From Agrobacterium larrymoorei (lineage in GTDB: Bacteria > Pseudomonadota > Alphaproteobacteria > Rhizobiales > Rhizobiaceae): a stretch of DNA of 64,000 bases. Below the pieces are notes generated by a model. It was not told where the DNA came from, ran no database searches, and saw only the letters and a program-made list of their open reading frames with translations. Location: contig NZ_JAUTBL010000002.1 in NCBI RefSeq assembly GCF_030819275.1, forward strand, positions 2,234,501 through 2,298,500, read 5' to 3'. Below, piece by piece: positions 7,437 to 16,345 of the stretch (positions within the stretch are counted from its first letter, which is position 1; each line of letters starts with the position of its first letter). The position numbers and the translations under genes are program-made.

Positions 7437-10400
7437 ATGGCCGCACGGCAACGCATCATCCCCGTCAGACGCGAATATAACCGCTGGGTCGCGAACCAGA
7501 CGCTGGAAGACTACGCGCTGCGATTTACCGCCAAAAGCGCCCGGCAATTCTCCTCCAGCCGCATTTCCCATACCGCCATCGGCGCGATTTCCTTTCTGGC
7601 GCTGGAAGCCATCGGCGGCGCCATCACGCTTTCCTACGGCACCACCAACGCCTTCTTCGCCATCGTCGCTGCCGCTGTTGCGATGCTGCTCGTCGGCCTT
7701 CCGATCAGCCGTTATGCCATCCGCCACGGCGTCGATATCGATCTTCTGACGCGCGGCGCAAGCTTCGGCTATATCGGCTCCACCATCACATCGCTGATCT
7801 ACGCCGCCTTCACTTTCATGCTCTTTGCCATAGAGGCATCGATCATGTCCGGCGCGCTGGAACTGGCGCTCGGCATTCCGCTATGGATCGGCTACATCGT
7901 CTCGGCGGTCATGGTCATTCCGCTCGTCACCCATGGCGTGCGCCTCATCAGCAAGTTTCAGATCCTGACGCAGCCCTTCTGGATCGTCCTCAACGTCCTG
8001 CCATTCCTCTTCATCGCGCTGATGGACTGGCAGAAATTCGATCTGTGGCTGGCATTCTCCGGCATCCACCACGCACCGGCGCCACCCGGAGACACCGCGC
8101 CCTTCGACCTCATCGAGTTCGGTGCGGCCTCTGCCGTCATCCTGGCGCTGATGTCACAGATCGGCGAACAGGTGGATTTCTTGCGCTTCCTGCCGGCAGA
8201 AGGCCAGAGCAAGCTTCGTCACAAGCTCGGCGTTTTTCTCGCCGGTGCTGGCTGGGTTCTCGTCGGCGTTCCAAAACTGCTCGCCGGTTCCTTCCTGGTT
8301 GTGCTGACGCTCTCTTCCGGCGTGCCCGTGGGCAGCGCCGCCGATCCGGCGCAGATGTACCTCACCGCCTTCGGCTATATGATCCCCAACCAGAATGCGG
8401 CTCTCGTCCTGATGGTCGCATTCGTCGTGGTCTCGCAGCTCAAGATCAATGTGATGAATGCCTATGCGGGCTCTCTCGCGTGGTCGAACTTCTTTTCCCG
8501 CCTCACCCACAGCCATCCAGGCCGCGTCGTCTGGCTGGTCTTCAATGTCGCCATTGCGCTCCTGCTGATGGAGCTTGGCATCTACCGGCTGCTGGAAGAA
8601 ACGCTCGGCATCTTTTCCATCGTCGCCATGGCATGGCTCTGCACCATCTCCGCCGATCTCTTCATCAACAAGCCGCTCGGCCTTGCCCCTCCAGGCATCG
8701 AGTTCAAGCGGGCGCATCTTTACGATATCAATCCCGTCGGCGTCGGTGCCATGGCGCTCTCCGCAACGATTGCGCTTACCGCCCATTTCGGCCTGTTCGG
8801 CACGCTCGCTGCGTCGCTTGCGCCCTATATCACCCTGGTCGTCGCTTTCATCGCCTCGCCGCTGATCGCCTGGGGCACGAAGGGAAAATTCTATCTGGCA
8901 CGCAAGCCGCGCCAGAAGTGGAAGGAACTCTCAAGCATCACCTGCTCCATCTGCGAGCATCCGTTTGAGCCGGAAGACATGGCATGGTGCCCGGCCTATG
9001 CCGGTCCGATCTGTTCGCTCTGCTGTTCGCTGGACAGCCGCTGCCACGATATGTGCAAACCGAAGGCCCGGCTGAACTACCAGACAGCCCAGGTGGCAAA
9101 GACCTTCCTGCCGGAACAGCTGGTTGCGAAGCTCGCCTCGCGGCTCGGTCGTTATGCGATCTTCTCAGCGCTGGCCGTTGCGGCGATCGGCGGTATTCTG
9201 GGGCTGATCGCCCATCAGGTTGGCACCGGCACGCCAGCGACCGCAGACGTCGTCAATCGCACCATTCTAATCGTCTTCTTCGTCTTTGCCGTCATCGCCG
9301 GAATCGTCTGCTGGTTCCTCGTGCTCGCCCATGACAGCCGTGTCGTGGCGGAGGAGGAATCCTCACGACAGAACACGCTTTTGCTGAAGGAAATCGCCGC
9401 CCACCAGAAGACCGACGCGGCCCTCCAATATGCCAAGGAAACGGCAGAAGCCGCCAACCGCGCCAAGAGCCGCTATGTGGTGGGTCTCAGCCACGAGTTG
9501 CGCACCCCGCTGAATGCCGTACTCGGCTACGCCCAGATCCTCGAGCGGGATGAAACTATTCCTGCGCCTCGCCAATCCGCCATCAAGGTCATCCGCCGCT
9601 CCGCCGATCACCTCTCAGGCCTGATCGATGGCCTATTGGATATTTCCAAGATCGAAGCAGGCAGGTTGCAGGTTCAGTCGAACGAAATCAACATTCAGGA
9701 TTTCCTCGACCAGATCATCGACATGTTCCGCCCGCAGGCGCAAGCCAAGGGGCTGCTCTTCCGCCACGAGCGCGCCAGAGGCGTGCCGCAATATGTGCGC
9801 AGCGACGAAAAGCGCCTGCGGCAAATCCTCGTCAATCTGCTCTCCAATGCCATCAAGTTTACCGACGAGGGGACCGTCAGCTTCGATGTCACCTATCGCA
9901 GCCAGGTCGCCACCTTCACCGTCACCGATACCGGGCGCGGCATTGCGGAAAAGGATCTCGCCCGCATCTACGAGCCCTTCCAGCGTGGCGAGGCTGAAAT
10001 CATCAAGCCCATGCCAGGGCTTGGCCTTGGCCTCACCATCACCCAGCTTCTCACCAATACGCTGGGTGGCGAGATTTCTGTCGAAAGCCAGAAGGACGTC
10101 GGCTCGACCTTCCGGGTGCGGCTGATGCTCTCCTCGGTCGACAGGCCTAGCACGGCACTCGCGCCGGAAAAGAAAATCGTTTCCTATGCCGGGCCACGCC
10201 GCACCATCGTTGTCGTTGATGACAATGAGGATCACCGCGATCTGATGATGGAGGTCCTCTCCCCACTCGATTTCGTCGTGCTGACGGCACAAAGCGGACC
10301 GGATTGCCTGGCGCTGATCGAGGCGATGCAGCCGGATGCCTTCCTCATCGATATTTCCATGCCGGGCATGAACGGCTGGCAGTTGGTCGAAAAGCTGCGC

Positions 10401-10835
10401 AATGCCGGGCAAACCGCCCCCATCATCATGCTCTCGGCCAATATCGGCGATACCGCCATCATCGGTGCCGATACGGACGGTCATAATGATGCGCTGGTAA
10501 AGCCCGTCGATATCCGCAAGCTCTGTGACCGGCTCGCCGTGCATCTCGGGCTGCAATGGGTCTATGACACAGACTTGCCGCCAGTCGACCTGTCTGCAAA
10601 AGAGCCGGACCCCGGCGCTGTAAAAGCACCCGCACCAGCCCATCTCCAGGATTTGCTAGCGCTCGGCGAAATCGGTTATATTCGCGGCATTGAGGCGAAG
10701 CTCGATTCTCTCGCCGCACAACCCGAAAATCTGGCCTTTACCGAAGAGGCTCGACGCTTCGTGCGCGCCTTCGATCTCACCGGTTACGCCGATTATCTTC
10801 ATAGTTTCAACACGAGGACGGGCACGGATGAATAG
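7437..10835 (+). CDS. NCS1-type permease / hybrid histidine kinase fusion
   Basis: A 1132-residue membrane sensor kinase. Residues 1 to about 490 form a 12-helix domain like purine/cytosine/hydantoin (NCS1) permeases. A cysteine-rich knuckle (CSIC at about 503-506, then WC, CSLCC and CHDMC) looks metal-binding. Two more membrane helices lie at about 565-635. A coiled coil leads to HisKA with SHELRTPLNA (His686), HATPase_c with NLLSNAIKF, DTGRGI and GLGLGLTIT, then a receiver domain with phospho-acceptor near Asp972 and a C-terminal tail of about 80 residues. The stop overlaps the next gene by 8 nt. The permease part may sense or import a nitrogenous solute; the ligand is unknown. GGAGG sits rather far (16 nt) from the ATG. 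Confidence 0.9.
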   Translation: MAARQRIIPVRREYNRWVANQTLEDYALRFTAKSARQFSSSRISHTAIGAISFLALEAIGGAITLSYGTTNAFFAIVAAAVAMLLVGLPISRYAIRHGVDIDLLTRGASFGYIGSTITSLIYAAFTFMLFAIEASIMSGALELALGIPLWIGYIVSAVMVIPLVTHGVRLISKFQILTQPFWIVLNVLPFLFIALMDWQKFDLWLAFSGIHHAPAPPGDTAPFDLIEFGAASAVILALMSQIGEQVDFLRFLPAEGQSKLRHKLGVFLAGAGWVLVGVPKLLAGSFLVVLTLSSGVPVGSAADPAQMYLTAFGYMIPNQNAALVLMVAFVVVSQLKINVMNAYAGSLAWSNFFSRLTHSHPGRVVWLVFNVAIALLLMELGIYRLLEETLGIFSIVAMAWLCTISADLFINKPLGLAPPGIEFKRAHLYDINPVGVGAMALSATIALTAHFGLFGTLAASLAPYITLVVAFIASPLIAWGTKGKFYLARKPRQKWKELSSITCSICEHPFEPEDMAWCPAYAGPICSLCCSLDSRCHDMCKPKARLNYQTAQVAKTFLPEQLVAKLASRLGRYAIFSALAVAAIGGILGLIAHQVGTGTPATADVVNRTILIVFFVFAVIAGIVCWFLVLAHDSRVVAEEESSRQNTLLLKEIAAHQKTDAALQYAKETAEAANRAKSRYVVGLSHELRTPLNAVLGYAQILERDETIPAPRQSAIKVIRRSADHLSGLIDGLLDISKIEAGRLQVQSNEINIQDFLDQIIDMFRPQAQAKGLLFRHERARGVPQYVRSDEKRLRQILVNLLSNAIKFTDEGTVSFDVTYRSQVATFTVTDTGRGIAEKDLARIYEPFQRGEAEIIKPMPGLGLGLTITQLLTNTLGGEISVESQKDVGSTFRVRLMLSSVDRPSTALAPEKKIVSYAGPRRTIVVVDDNEDHRDLMMEVLSPLDFVVLTAQSGPDCLALIEAMQPDAFLIDISMPGMNGWQLVEKLRNAGQTAPIIMLSANIGDTAIIGADTDGHNDALVKPVDIRKLCDRLAVHLGLQWVYDTDLPPVDLSAKEPDPGAVKAPAPAHLQDLLALGEIGYIRGIEAKLDSLAAQPENLAFTEEARRFVRAFDLTGYADYLHSFNTRTGTDE

Positions 10836-11739
10836 GTCATTGCAGCCGCGCGATATCGTCCTTCTGGTGGATGACAGCCCGGAAGCGCTCGGCTTCTTGA
10901 CCGAAGCGCTGGAACAGTCCGGCTTCTCGGTGCTGATCGCAACCTCTGGCCAGGCGGCGCTCAACATCGTCGAGCGCGTCACACCCGACCTAGTCCTTCT
11001 CGATGCCGTTATGCCGGGGCTCGACGGCTTCGAGACCTGCCTGCGCCTGAAGGCCAATGCCGCCGTCGCGCAGGTGCCGGTGATCTTCATGACCGGGCTG
11101 ACCGAGACCGAACACGTGGTGCGCGCACTGGAATGCGGTGGTGTGGACTACCTCAGTAAGCCTATCAATATCGACGAGCTGCGCGCCAGGCTTCGCGTCC
11201 ACCTCTCCAACGCCCGCTCGGCGCAAAGCGCGCGCGTGGCGCTGGATGCCGCTGGCCGCCACCTTCTGGCGGTCCGCACCGATGGCACGATCCTCTGGTC
11301 GACGCCACAGGCGACGCGCCTCATCAACGCTGCAACCGGTAGCAATGATGGCCTCGATATCGTCTCCCGCACCATCGGCGAGTGGATGGCGCAGACCACC
11401 GCCCGTGACACGCCGCTCGTCATTACCCAGGCGGAACGCCCCTCGCTGCACTTCACGTTTCTGGGCGCAGTCGGCGCCGATGAATATCTCTTCCGTCTGA
11501 CGACAACCAACGAGAAGTCCGGTGAGGCCTTGTTGCGTGACCGCTTCTCCCTGACAACGCGGGAATCGGAAGTGCTGGTCTGGATCGCTAAAGGCAAATC
11601 CAACCGCGACATCGGCGAGATTCTCGGCCTTTCAGCCCGCACGGTGAACAAGCATCTGGAGCAGATCTACGTCAAACTCGGCGTCGAAAACCGCGCCTCT
11701 GCCGCAGTGAAGGCGGCGCATGTGCTGCACGATAGCTGA
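10828..11739 (+). CDS. LuxR-family response regulator
   Basis: A 303-residue protein. It has an N-terminal receiver (VLLVDDSPEALGF, acceptor Asp59 in LVLLDAVMPGLDG, Lys in YLSKPI), a middle region of about 100 residues resembling a degenerate PAS-like linker, and a C-terminal LuxR/GerE helix-turn-helix (LTTRESEVLVWIAKGKSNRD, then SARTVNKHLEQIYVKLGV). It starts inside the last codons of the permease-kinase gene, so the two are translationally coupled and form a cognate pair. The kinase's own receiver suggests a phosphorelay. Target genes are unknown; urt and glnII next door are the first candidates. Confidence 0.92.
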   Translation: MNRSLQPRDIVLLVDDSPEALGFLTEALEQSGFSVLIATSGQAALNIVERVTPDLVLLDAVMPGLDGFETCLRLKANAAVAQVPVIFMTGLTETEHVVRALECGGVDYLSKPINIDELRARLRVHLSNARSAQSARVALDAAGRHLLAVRTDGTILWSTPQATRLINAATGSNDGLDIVSRTIGEWMAQTTARDTPLVITQAERPSLHFTFLGAVGADEYLFRLTTTNEKSGEALLRDRFSLTTRESEVLVWIAKGKSNRDIGEILGLSARTVNKHLEQIYVKLGVENRASAAVKAAHVLHDS

Positions 11740-11755
11740 GACGCGCAAGCCTTTA

Positions 11756-11784
11756 GAGCGTTTCCTTGCCGAATGGAAACGCTC
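11756..11784. repeat. Short hairpin, repeat family C core
   Basis: A perfect 10-bp inverted repeat GAGCGTTTCC/GGAAACGCTC with a 9-nt loop, 17 nt after the response-regulator stop. The arms match the ends of the 355-bp element just downstream. It may also act as a terminator, but there is no T run. Confidence 0.7.
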
Positions 11785-11786
11785 CC

Positions 11787-11887
11787 AAAGCGTCTTGCGA
11801 TCTTTCAGATTCGCTCATACGCTTTAGCTCTTTGTTATCGCACGTCGATATCGCAAACCGCTGCACACTTTTGCGCGACATGCTTTA
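11787..11887. repeat. Family B palindromic repeat, copy 1
   Basis: About 100 bp with two hairpins: an AAAGCGT...ACGCTTT outer stem holding TTTCAGATTCGC, and a CGCAAAC...TTTGCG stem holding CTGCACA. The same two-hairpin unit recurs at 13558, 20709, 44958, 50492, 60184 and 60289. It contains one GANTC site. Confidence 0.8.
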
Positions 11888-12240
11888 GAGCGTTTCCTTG
11901 TTAAATAGAAACGTTCTGCCGGAGCAGGTTTTCGTCAGGGCAAAGGCGATTGGCGAAGGGCATACCCAAAGGTACGGTCGAGCCGATCGCCTTTGAGCCT
12001 GGCGGAAAGATGCCCGGCCCTCCCGTCGCGCCGCTTCGCCGTGCGAAGCGATTAGCGCGCCGGGCGATTGAAGCTCTTGCAGATTTGCCAGCAAATCTGC
12101 GGGAGGGTTGGTTGAAACGGGCCACCTGCTTGCCCGGACGGCTTGGCCGTATGCTTTGGCTACGGCGCGCGCCCTCCGGACCATCAGTCGATCCCGTTTG
12201 AACCAACAGAACCGTTTCTATTTAACAAGGAAACGCTCTA
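11886..12240. mobile_element. 355-bp element with 32/33-bp terminal inverted repeats
   Basis: The left end (11886-11917) and right end (12208-12240) are inverted repeats of 32 and 33 nt that match with one added base, beginning TAGAGCGTTTCCTTGTTAAA. The interior of about 290 bp is GC-rich and contains further inverted segments, for example CAGATTTG-CCAG-CAAATCTG. No credible transposase is encoded; reading frames exist on both strands but lack ribosome sites. The structure is that of a MITE or compound palindromic element. A shortened relative with the same ends is at 24927-25007. The whole 11740-12377 gap is made up of this, the two preceding repeats and the short leader of the next gene. 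Confidence 0.7.
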
Positions 12241-12377
12241 GTCTCTCAATCCCTCCCCCGACAGACCAAACCTGAGCGTCGAGCTCTTTGCGCTCAACCA
12301 GCATGTCACGCCCCGCTGCGCCCTCGCGTCGCGGAAGGCACAGGCGCACCTTTTCCCACTCCAACCAGGATCAATAT

Positions 12378-12920
12378 ATGGACAAGCTCGTCATACTGTC
12401 CGGCTGCTCCGGCGGCGGAAAATCCACACTGCTCTCAGAACTTTCAAAACGTGGTTGCGCCACGGTGGAAGAACCGGGCCGACGCGTCGTCGAACAACAG
12501 CTGAAAGCAGGAGGAACGGCTCTCCCATGGGTCGACCTCAAAGCCTTCCTACACCAGGCGGTCGCGATTGCAGAACAGGACTATGCAGCCGCTCGCGAAA
12601 AATCAGACTTCTCGATCTTCGACCGCAGCTTGATCGACGCCGCCTCCGCGCTTCGCCAACTGGGCGACGACGACTGGTACGATCGGCTGCGCAATGAATT
12701 TCGCTACGCCAAGATCGTCTTCCTCACACCCCCTTGGCCCGAAATCTACGTAACCGACAACGAACGCCGCCACGGCTTTCAAGACGCGGTAGAGGAGTAC
12801 GAGCGGCTGCGCCGCGATTACGGCGAGCTGGGATATGACGTCGTCATTCTACCGAAGACCGACATTGAGGACCGGGTGGAATTTGTGCTAAAGGCGCTTC
12901 AGTGCACGCAAGGCACATGA
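12378..12920 (+). CDS. Small P-loop NTPase (AAA_28-like)
   Basis: A 180-residue soluble protein with Walker A GCSGGGKST at residues 9-17, a DRS motif (FDRSLIDAA) and a basic lid-like region RRHGFQDAVEEYERLRRDY. These match the AAA_28/ATPase-like P-loop family found in stand-alone kinase-like NTPases. The start MDKLVILSG directly precedes the first beta strand and fits the family; the upstream extension is Arg/Ser-rich and unlikely to be coding. Substrate and role are unknown. It stands alone between repeats. Confidence 0.85.
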   Translation: MDKLVILSGCSGGGKSTLLSELSKRGCATVEEPGRRVVEQQLKAGGTALPWVDLKAFLHQAVAIAEQDYAAAREKSDFSIFDRSLIDAASALRQLGDDDWYDRLRNEFRYAKIVFLTPPWPEIYVTDNERRHGFQDAVEEYERLRRDYGELGYDVVILPKTDIEDRVEFVLKALQCTQGT

Positions 12921-13008
12921 AGAAGAGAAGCCCCGGTGAACCGAGACGAGGCCAACATCCCGGACGTTTTCAAGGTCGAAGCTCAAACTGCGTGGGCGCT
13001 CCTCGCCG

Positions 13009-13052
13009 ATCTCCCCTCTTGAGGGTGAAATGTCCGGCAGGACAGAATGGTA
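13009..13052. repeat. Degenerate palindromic repeat (TGTCCGGCAGGACA type)
   Basis: A CTCCCCTCTTGAGGGTG stretch followed by TGTCCGGCAGGACA resembles a widespread rhizobial intergenic repeat built from a C-rich arm, a short TGTCC-GGCA-GGACA hairpin and a G-rich arm. The right arm is eroded. The flanking 12921-13172 region shows no gene; a hairpin (CTCCCCTCCGA/TCGGAAGGGAG) lies at 13132-13159. Confidence 0.5.
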
Positions 13053-13172
13053 GCCATCCCCAACTCACATCCCTCAAGAGCCGAAAACCCAAAAGCGCAA
13101 CCGTCTCATGAGGGCATCTCTAAACCTGTCCTCCCCTCCGACAACCATCGGAAGGGAGAACAGGCAATACCG

Positions 13173-13409
13173 TTAACGACAGACGCGGGTCTTGCGGACG
13201 ATGATCTCACCATGGCGGCGGATGCGTTCCTTTTTGACGAAGCAATCGCGCGGAGCATGACGGTAGTGACGCGGGCGATATTCTTCGCGGACATGCTCGC
13301 GCATGACACGCTGGCTCGTCGTCACGGTGACGGTTTCGGCGTAGGATGGTGCGGTGACCGAGAAGAACGACGCGGCGGCGAGGACTGCGGAAACAACAAG
13401 CTTCTTCAT
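13173..13409 (-). CDS. Small secreted basic protein
   Basis: A 78-residue protein with a clear Sec signal peptide (MKKLVVSAVLAAASFFSVTA, cleavage after SYA at about residue 24) and a basic mature part rich in Arg and His, with two cysteines. The start is set by AGGAG a few bases upstream of ATG. It resembles short rhizobial periplasmic proteins of unknown function. No domain is recognised and no operon partner is present. Confidence 0.75.
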   Translation of the reverse strand: MKKLVVSAVLAAASFFSVTAPSYAETVTVTTSQRVMREHVREEYRPRHYRHAPRDCFVKKERIRRHGEIIVRKTRVCR

Positions 13410-13557
13410 TGATAAACTCCTGAACTGAGGCCGCAGAAAACGTGGCGCATCGCAGGCAGTTCCGCCGAATATCACATTTTTCTAATTTATTGTGATTGAA
13501 AGAACTCGGCAGGGATTTCTTGACGCGCCATTCACCCCCAATCAGCGGGGTCAAAAC

Positions 13558-13654
13558 GTGTCACGATCTTTCAGATTTGCTCCCCGCGCTTGAGGTCTTC
13601 GTTTGATCGCATGTCGTTATCGCAAACCGATCCACGCTTTTGCGTGGACCATGC
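13558..13654. repeat. Family B palindromic repeat, copy 2
   Basis: This copy has the GATCTTTCAGATTTGCTCC arm and the TCGCAAACCG...TTTTGCGTGGACCATGC arm typical of family B, in the same orientation as copy 1. The GANTC site is lost here (GATTT). It fills most of the non-coding stretch 13410-13728, in which nothing else is recognised. Confidence 0.7.
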
Positions 13655-13718
13655 ATTGGCGTTGGTCTTTCAATGAGGGACCATCATCAGCACCTTGGTC
13701 ATATCCCGACGAAGCCTT

Positions 13719-13752
13719 AAAAATATAAAAGCCCGGCATCGCTGCCGGGCTT
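13719..13752 (-). terminator. livJ terminator
   Basis: A perfect 10-bp stem AAGCCCGGCA/TGCCGGGCTT with a 4-nt loop, followed on the minus strand by a T-rich tail, lies 27 nt past the livJ stop. Confidence 0.92.
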
Positions 13753-13778
13753 CATCAATCTCAAATCCAGAAAGCAGA

Positions 13779-14897
13779 TTACATGCCCTGCTGGAAGTAG
13801 CTGTACTGGCCGTCCGGACCCTTCTTCCATTCGTACATGACGTAGCCGGGAAGCTTCGGGTCGCCCTTTTCGTCGAAGGAGATATCGCCGAGAACGGTCT
13901 TGAACGTCCCCTTCTTCAGCGCTTCAGCAACGGCCTGCGGATCCGTAGAGCCAGCAGCCTTTGCACCTTCGGCAATCGTCTGAACGGCTGCGTAGGAGTA
14001 GAGCGTGTAAGCTTCAGGGTTGAAGCCCGCAGCCTTGAACTTCGCAACGAGGTCCTTGTTGTCAGGACGCAGGGTCGGGTCAGGACCGAAGGTGTTCAGC
14101 GTGCCTTCAACGGCGTCGCCAGCAATAGAAGCCAGTTCGTTGGAGACGATGCCGTCACCGGAAACGAGCGTTGCCTTGAGGCCCTGATCCTTCGCCTGAC
14201 GGATGATCAGGCCGGCTTCGGTGTGGAGACCACCCCAGTAAATAACGGAAACGCCGGCTTCCTTCATCTTGGCGATGAGGGCGGAGAAGTCCTTGTCGCC
14301 GACATTCACGCCTTCATAGATGGCTTCCTTGACGCCAGCGGCGTTGGCAGCCTTCTTGGTTTCATCGGCAAGGCCCTGACCGTAAGGCGTCTTGTCGTGA
14401 ATGATGGCGATCTTGGCGTCCTTGAAGTGGTCGGCAAGATACTTGCCGGCAATGCCGCCCTGCTGGTCGTCACGGCCGCAGGTGCGGAAGGTGTTCCACA
14501 GGCCGCGTTCGGTGAACTTCGGGTTGGTTGCGGCAGGCGTGACTTCGAGAATGCCGTTTTCGGCGTAGACTTCAGACGCCGGAATGGAAACGCCGGAGTT
14601 GAAGTGGCCGACGACGAACTTGACGCCATCAGCTGCGAACTTGTTGGCGACCGAGATACCCTGCTTGGGGTCAGACACGTCGTCGCCGAGAACGATCTTG
14701 ATCTTCTCGCCATTGATGCCGCCAGCAGCATTGATATCCGCTGCGGCCTGTTCTGCGCCCTTCTGGAGCTGAGCGCCGAAAGCGGCGTTCGGGCCAGTCA
14801 ACGGACCACCGACGCCGATGACGACATCAGCCCATGCCGAACCGCTGAACGCGACCATGGCGGTCAGCGCAACTGCGGAAAGAAGAGACTTCTTCAT
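13779..14897 (-). CDS. livJ: Branched-chain amino acid binding protein LivJ
   Basis: A 372-residue type I periplasmic binding protein with a Sec signal ([20 protein letters not shown], cleavage after AWA). The mature N-terminus is [20 protein letters not shown], typical of Leu/Ile/Val binders. GGGAGT precedes the ATG. It is the last gene of livHMGF-DUF6867-livJ, with its own 5' gap and a strong terminator, so it may also have its own promoter. Exact ligand preference (Leu, Val or a broader range) cannot be read from sequence. Confidence 0.93.
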   Translation of the reverse strand: MKKSLLSAVALTAMVAFSGSAWADVVIGVGGPLTGPNAAFGAQLQKGAEQAAADINAAGGINGEKIKIVLGDDVSDPKQGISVANKFAADGVKFVVGHFNSGVSIPASEVYAENGILEVTPAATNPKFTERGLWNTFRTCGRDDQQGGIAGKYLADHFKDAKIAIIHDKTPYGQGLADETKKAANAAGVKEAIYEGVNVGDKDFSALIAKMKEAGVSVIYWGGLHTEAGLIIRQAKDQGLKATLVSGDGIVSNELASIAGDAVEGTLNTFGPDPTLRPDNKDLVAKFKAAGFNPEAYTLYSYAAVQTIAEGAKAAGSTDPQAVAEALKKGTFKTVLGDISFDEKGDPKLPGYVMYEWKKGPDGQYSYFQQGM

Positions 14898-15013
14898 TAT
14901 ATTACTCCCAGTTCCTTTGATTGGGTTGGTTTTCTCGACCTGTCCAGCACCCAAATTATCTGTCCAGGCTGTTCCTCTCAGGAGGGAATTCTGATTTCAG
15001 AAAAACCCGTCTG

Positions 15014-15367
15014 TCAATCTTTCTTCTTATAGGAAAATGCCGATGTCCGATCGTAGAGCCAGTAGTAGTTATCGACCATCTGGCTGGTCCGACGGATGCG
15101 GAAGCCAGCCGTTGCAAAGGCCAGCAGAACCACGACATCGATCAGGTAGTAGAAGCCGTTCAACAAGGGGCCGGCAAAAAGCGCGTAATGCAAAAAGCGC
15201 ATAACGCACCCCAGCAGAAGCGAGTAAATCACCACCTGCGGATATTGACCCCAGCCATCGGCAACGGACTTGCCCGTGCGCCAGGCAGTCCAGAAGCCGA
15301 GAAGAACGACGAGGCCACGCAAGATATAGCGAACGCCACTATCGGTTTCGAAAAAAAGGCCCTGCAT
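15014..15367 (-). CDS. DUF6867-type membrane protein in the liv operon
   Basis: A 117-residue protein with three to four hydrophobic segments (YILRGLVVLLGFWTAW, VVIYSLLLGCVMRFLHYALF, FYYLIDVVVLLAFATAGF) and a C-terminal NYYWLYDRTSAF motif. It matches the small membrane protein repeatedly seen between livF and livJ in Rhizobiales. The ATG at 15367 has GGGGAA just upstream; a TTG eight codons earlier is less likely. It could be an accessory of the Liv transporter; this rests only on conserved position. A stretch of 252 nt separates it from livF. Confidence 0.75.
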   Translation of the reverse strand: MQGLFFETDSGVRYILRGLVVLLGFWTAWRTGKSVADGWGQYPQVVIYSLLLGCVMRFLHYALFAGPLLNGFYYLIDVVVLLAFATAGFRIRRTSQMVDNYYWLYDRTSAFSYKKKD

Positions 15368-15619
15368 CTTTTCCCCAATCAGCGCCGCCAACCAAACGCG
15401 AACGACCCTGTGTTCTGTTTTCGCTCAACCGTTTTCCGGCAAGCTTTATTGTTTGTTTTTGATCCGCCAAACCGGCTATGCAGTCTGACAGGCTCTCAGC
15501 AGATTTGCGCCCAACGCCTTCGAAAGCAAGCATTTTTTCATGGGCAGCGGCACAAAATCATAAAAACTTTTGCACCTTGTCGAAGGACGGGGATCGGCGA
15601 TCCCCGCACCCTCCCATCG

Positions 15620-16345
15620 TCAGTGGCGGCCGCCTTCGAGATAGGCTGCCCGCACTTCCGGATTGGCGAGAAGCTCCTTGCCGGAACCGCTCATGGTCAC
15701 CTTGCCATTGACCATCACATAGGCGCGGTCGGAAAGCTTCAGGGCCGCAAAAGCATTCTGCTCCACGAGAAAGACAGTCAGCCCCTCTTCCTGGTTGAGC
15801 TTCTTGATCGCCTCGAAAATGCCCTTGACGATCAAGGGAGCCAGACCGAGAGACGGCTCGTCGAGGAGCAGGAGTTTAGGACGCGACATCAGCGCACGGC
15901 CGATGGAGAGCATCTGCTGCTCCCCGCCCGAAAGCGTGCCGCCGCGCTGGCTCTGGCGCTCCTTCAAGCGCGGGAACATGGTGAAGACCTTCTCGACGTC
16001 TTCCTTGAAGTATTTGAGGTTGTCGAGATTGGCACCCATTTGCAGATTTTCCAGCACGGACATGCGCGGGAAAATCCGGCGCCCCTCTGGAGACTGTGCA
16101 ATGCGCTTGCGGGCAATGATATGCGTCGGCAGGCGGGTGATATCCTCACCGTCGAAGATGACTTCGCCATTGCGCGCCTGTGGCGCACCGCAAATGGTCA
16201 TCATCAGCGTCGACTTGCCGGCACCGTTGGCGCCGATGAGCGAGACGATCTCGCCCTTTCTCACTTCCACATCCACGCCAGCGAGAGCGCGGATATTGCC
16301 GTAATAGGTTTCGACACCCTGAATTTTCAGGAGAGCTTCAGACAT
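15620..16345 (-). CDS. livF: LivF, branched-chain amino acid ABC ATPase
   Basis: A 241-residue ABC ATPase with Walker A GANGAGKST (about 38-46), signature LSGGEQQML, Walker B LLLLDEPSLGL and the H-loop replaced by LVEQN, as usual for LivF. Its ATG shares one base with the livG stop (TGATG), so translation is coupled. It pairs with LivG to drive LivHM. Confidence 0.96.
   Translation of the reverse strand: MSEALLKIQGVETYYGNIRALAGVDVEVRKGEIVSLIGANGAGKSTLMMTICGAPQARNGEVIFDGEDITRLPTHIIARKRIAQSPEGRRIFPRMSVLENLQMGANLDNLKYFKEDVEKVFTMFPRLKERQSQRGGTLSGGEQQMLSIGRALMSRPKLLLLDEPSLGLAPLIVKGIFEAIKKLNQEEGLTVFLVEQNAFAALKLSDRAYVMVNGKVTMSGSGKELLANPEVRAAYLEGGRH

Noticed and set aside
11885..12206. Two frames inside the 355-bp element
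   Set aside because: They run on the same strand in different frames, include the inverted-repeat arms and lack ribosome sites; better explained as repeat sequence.
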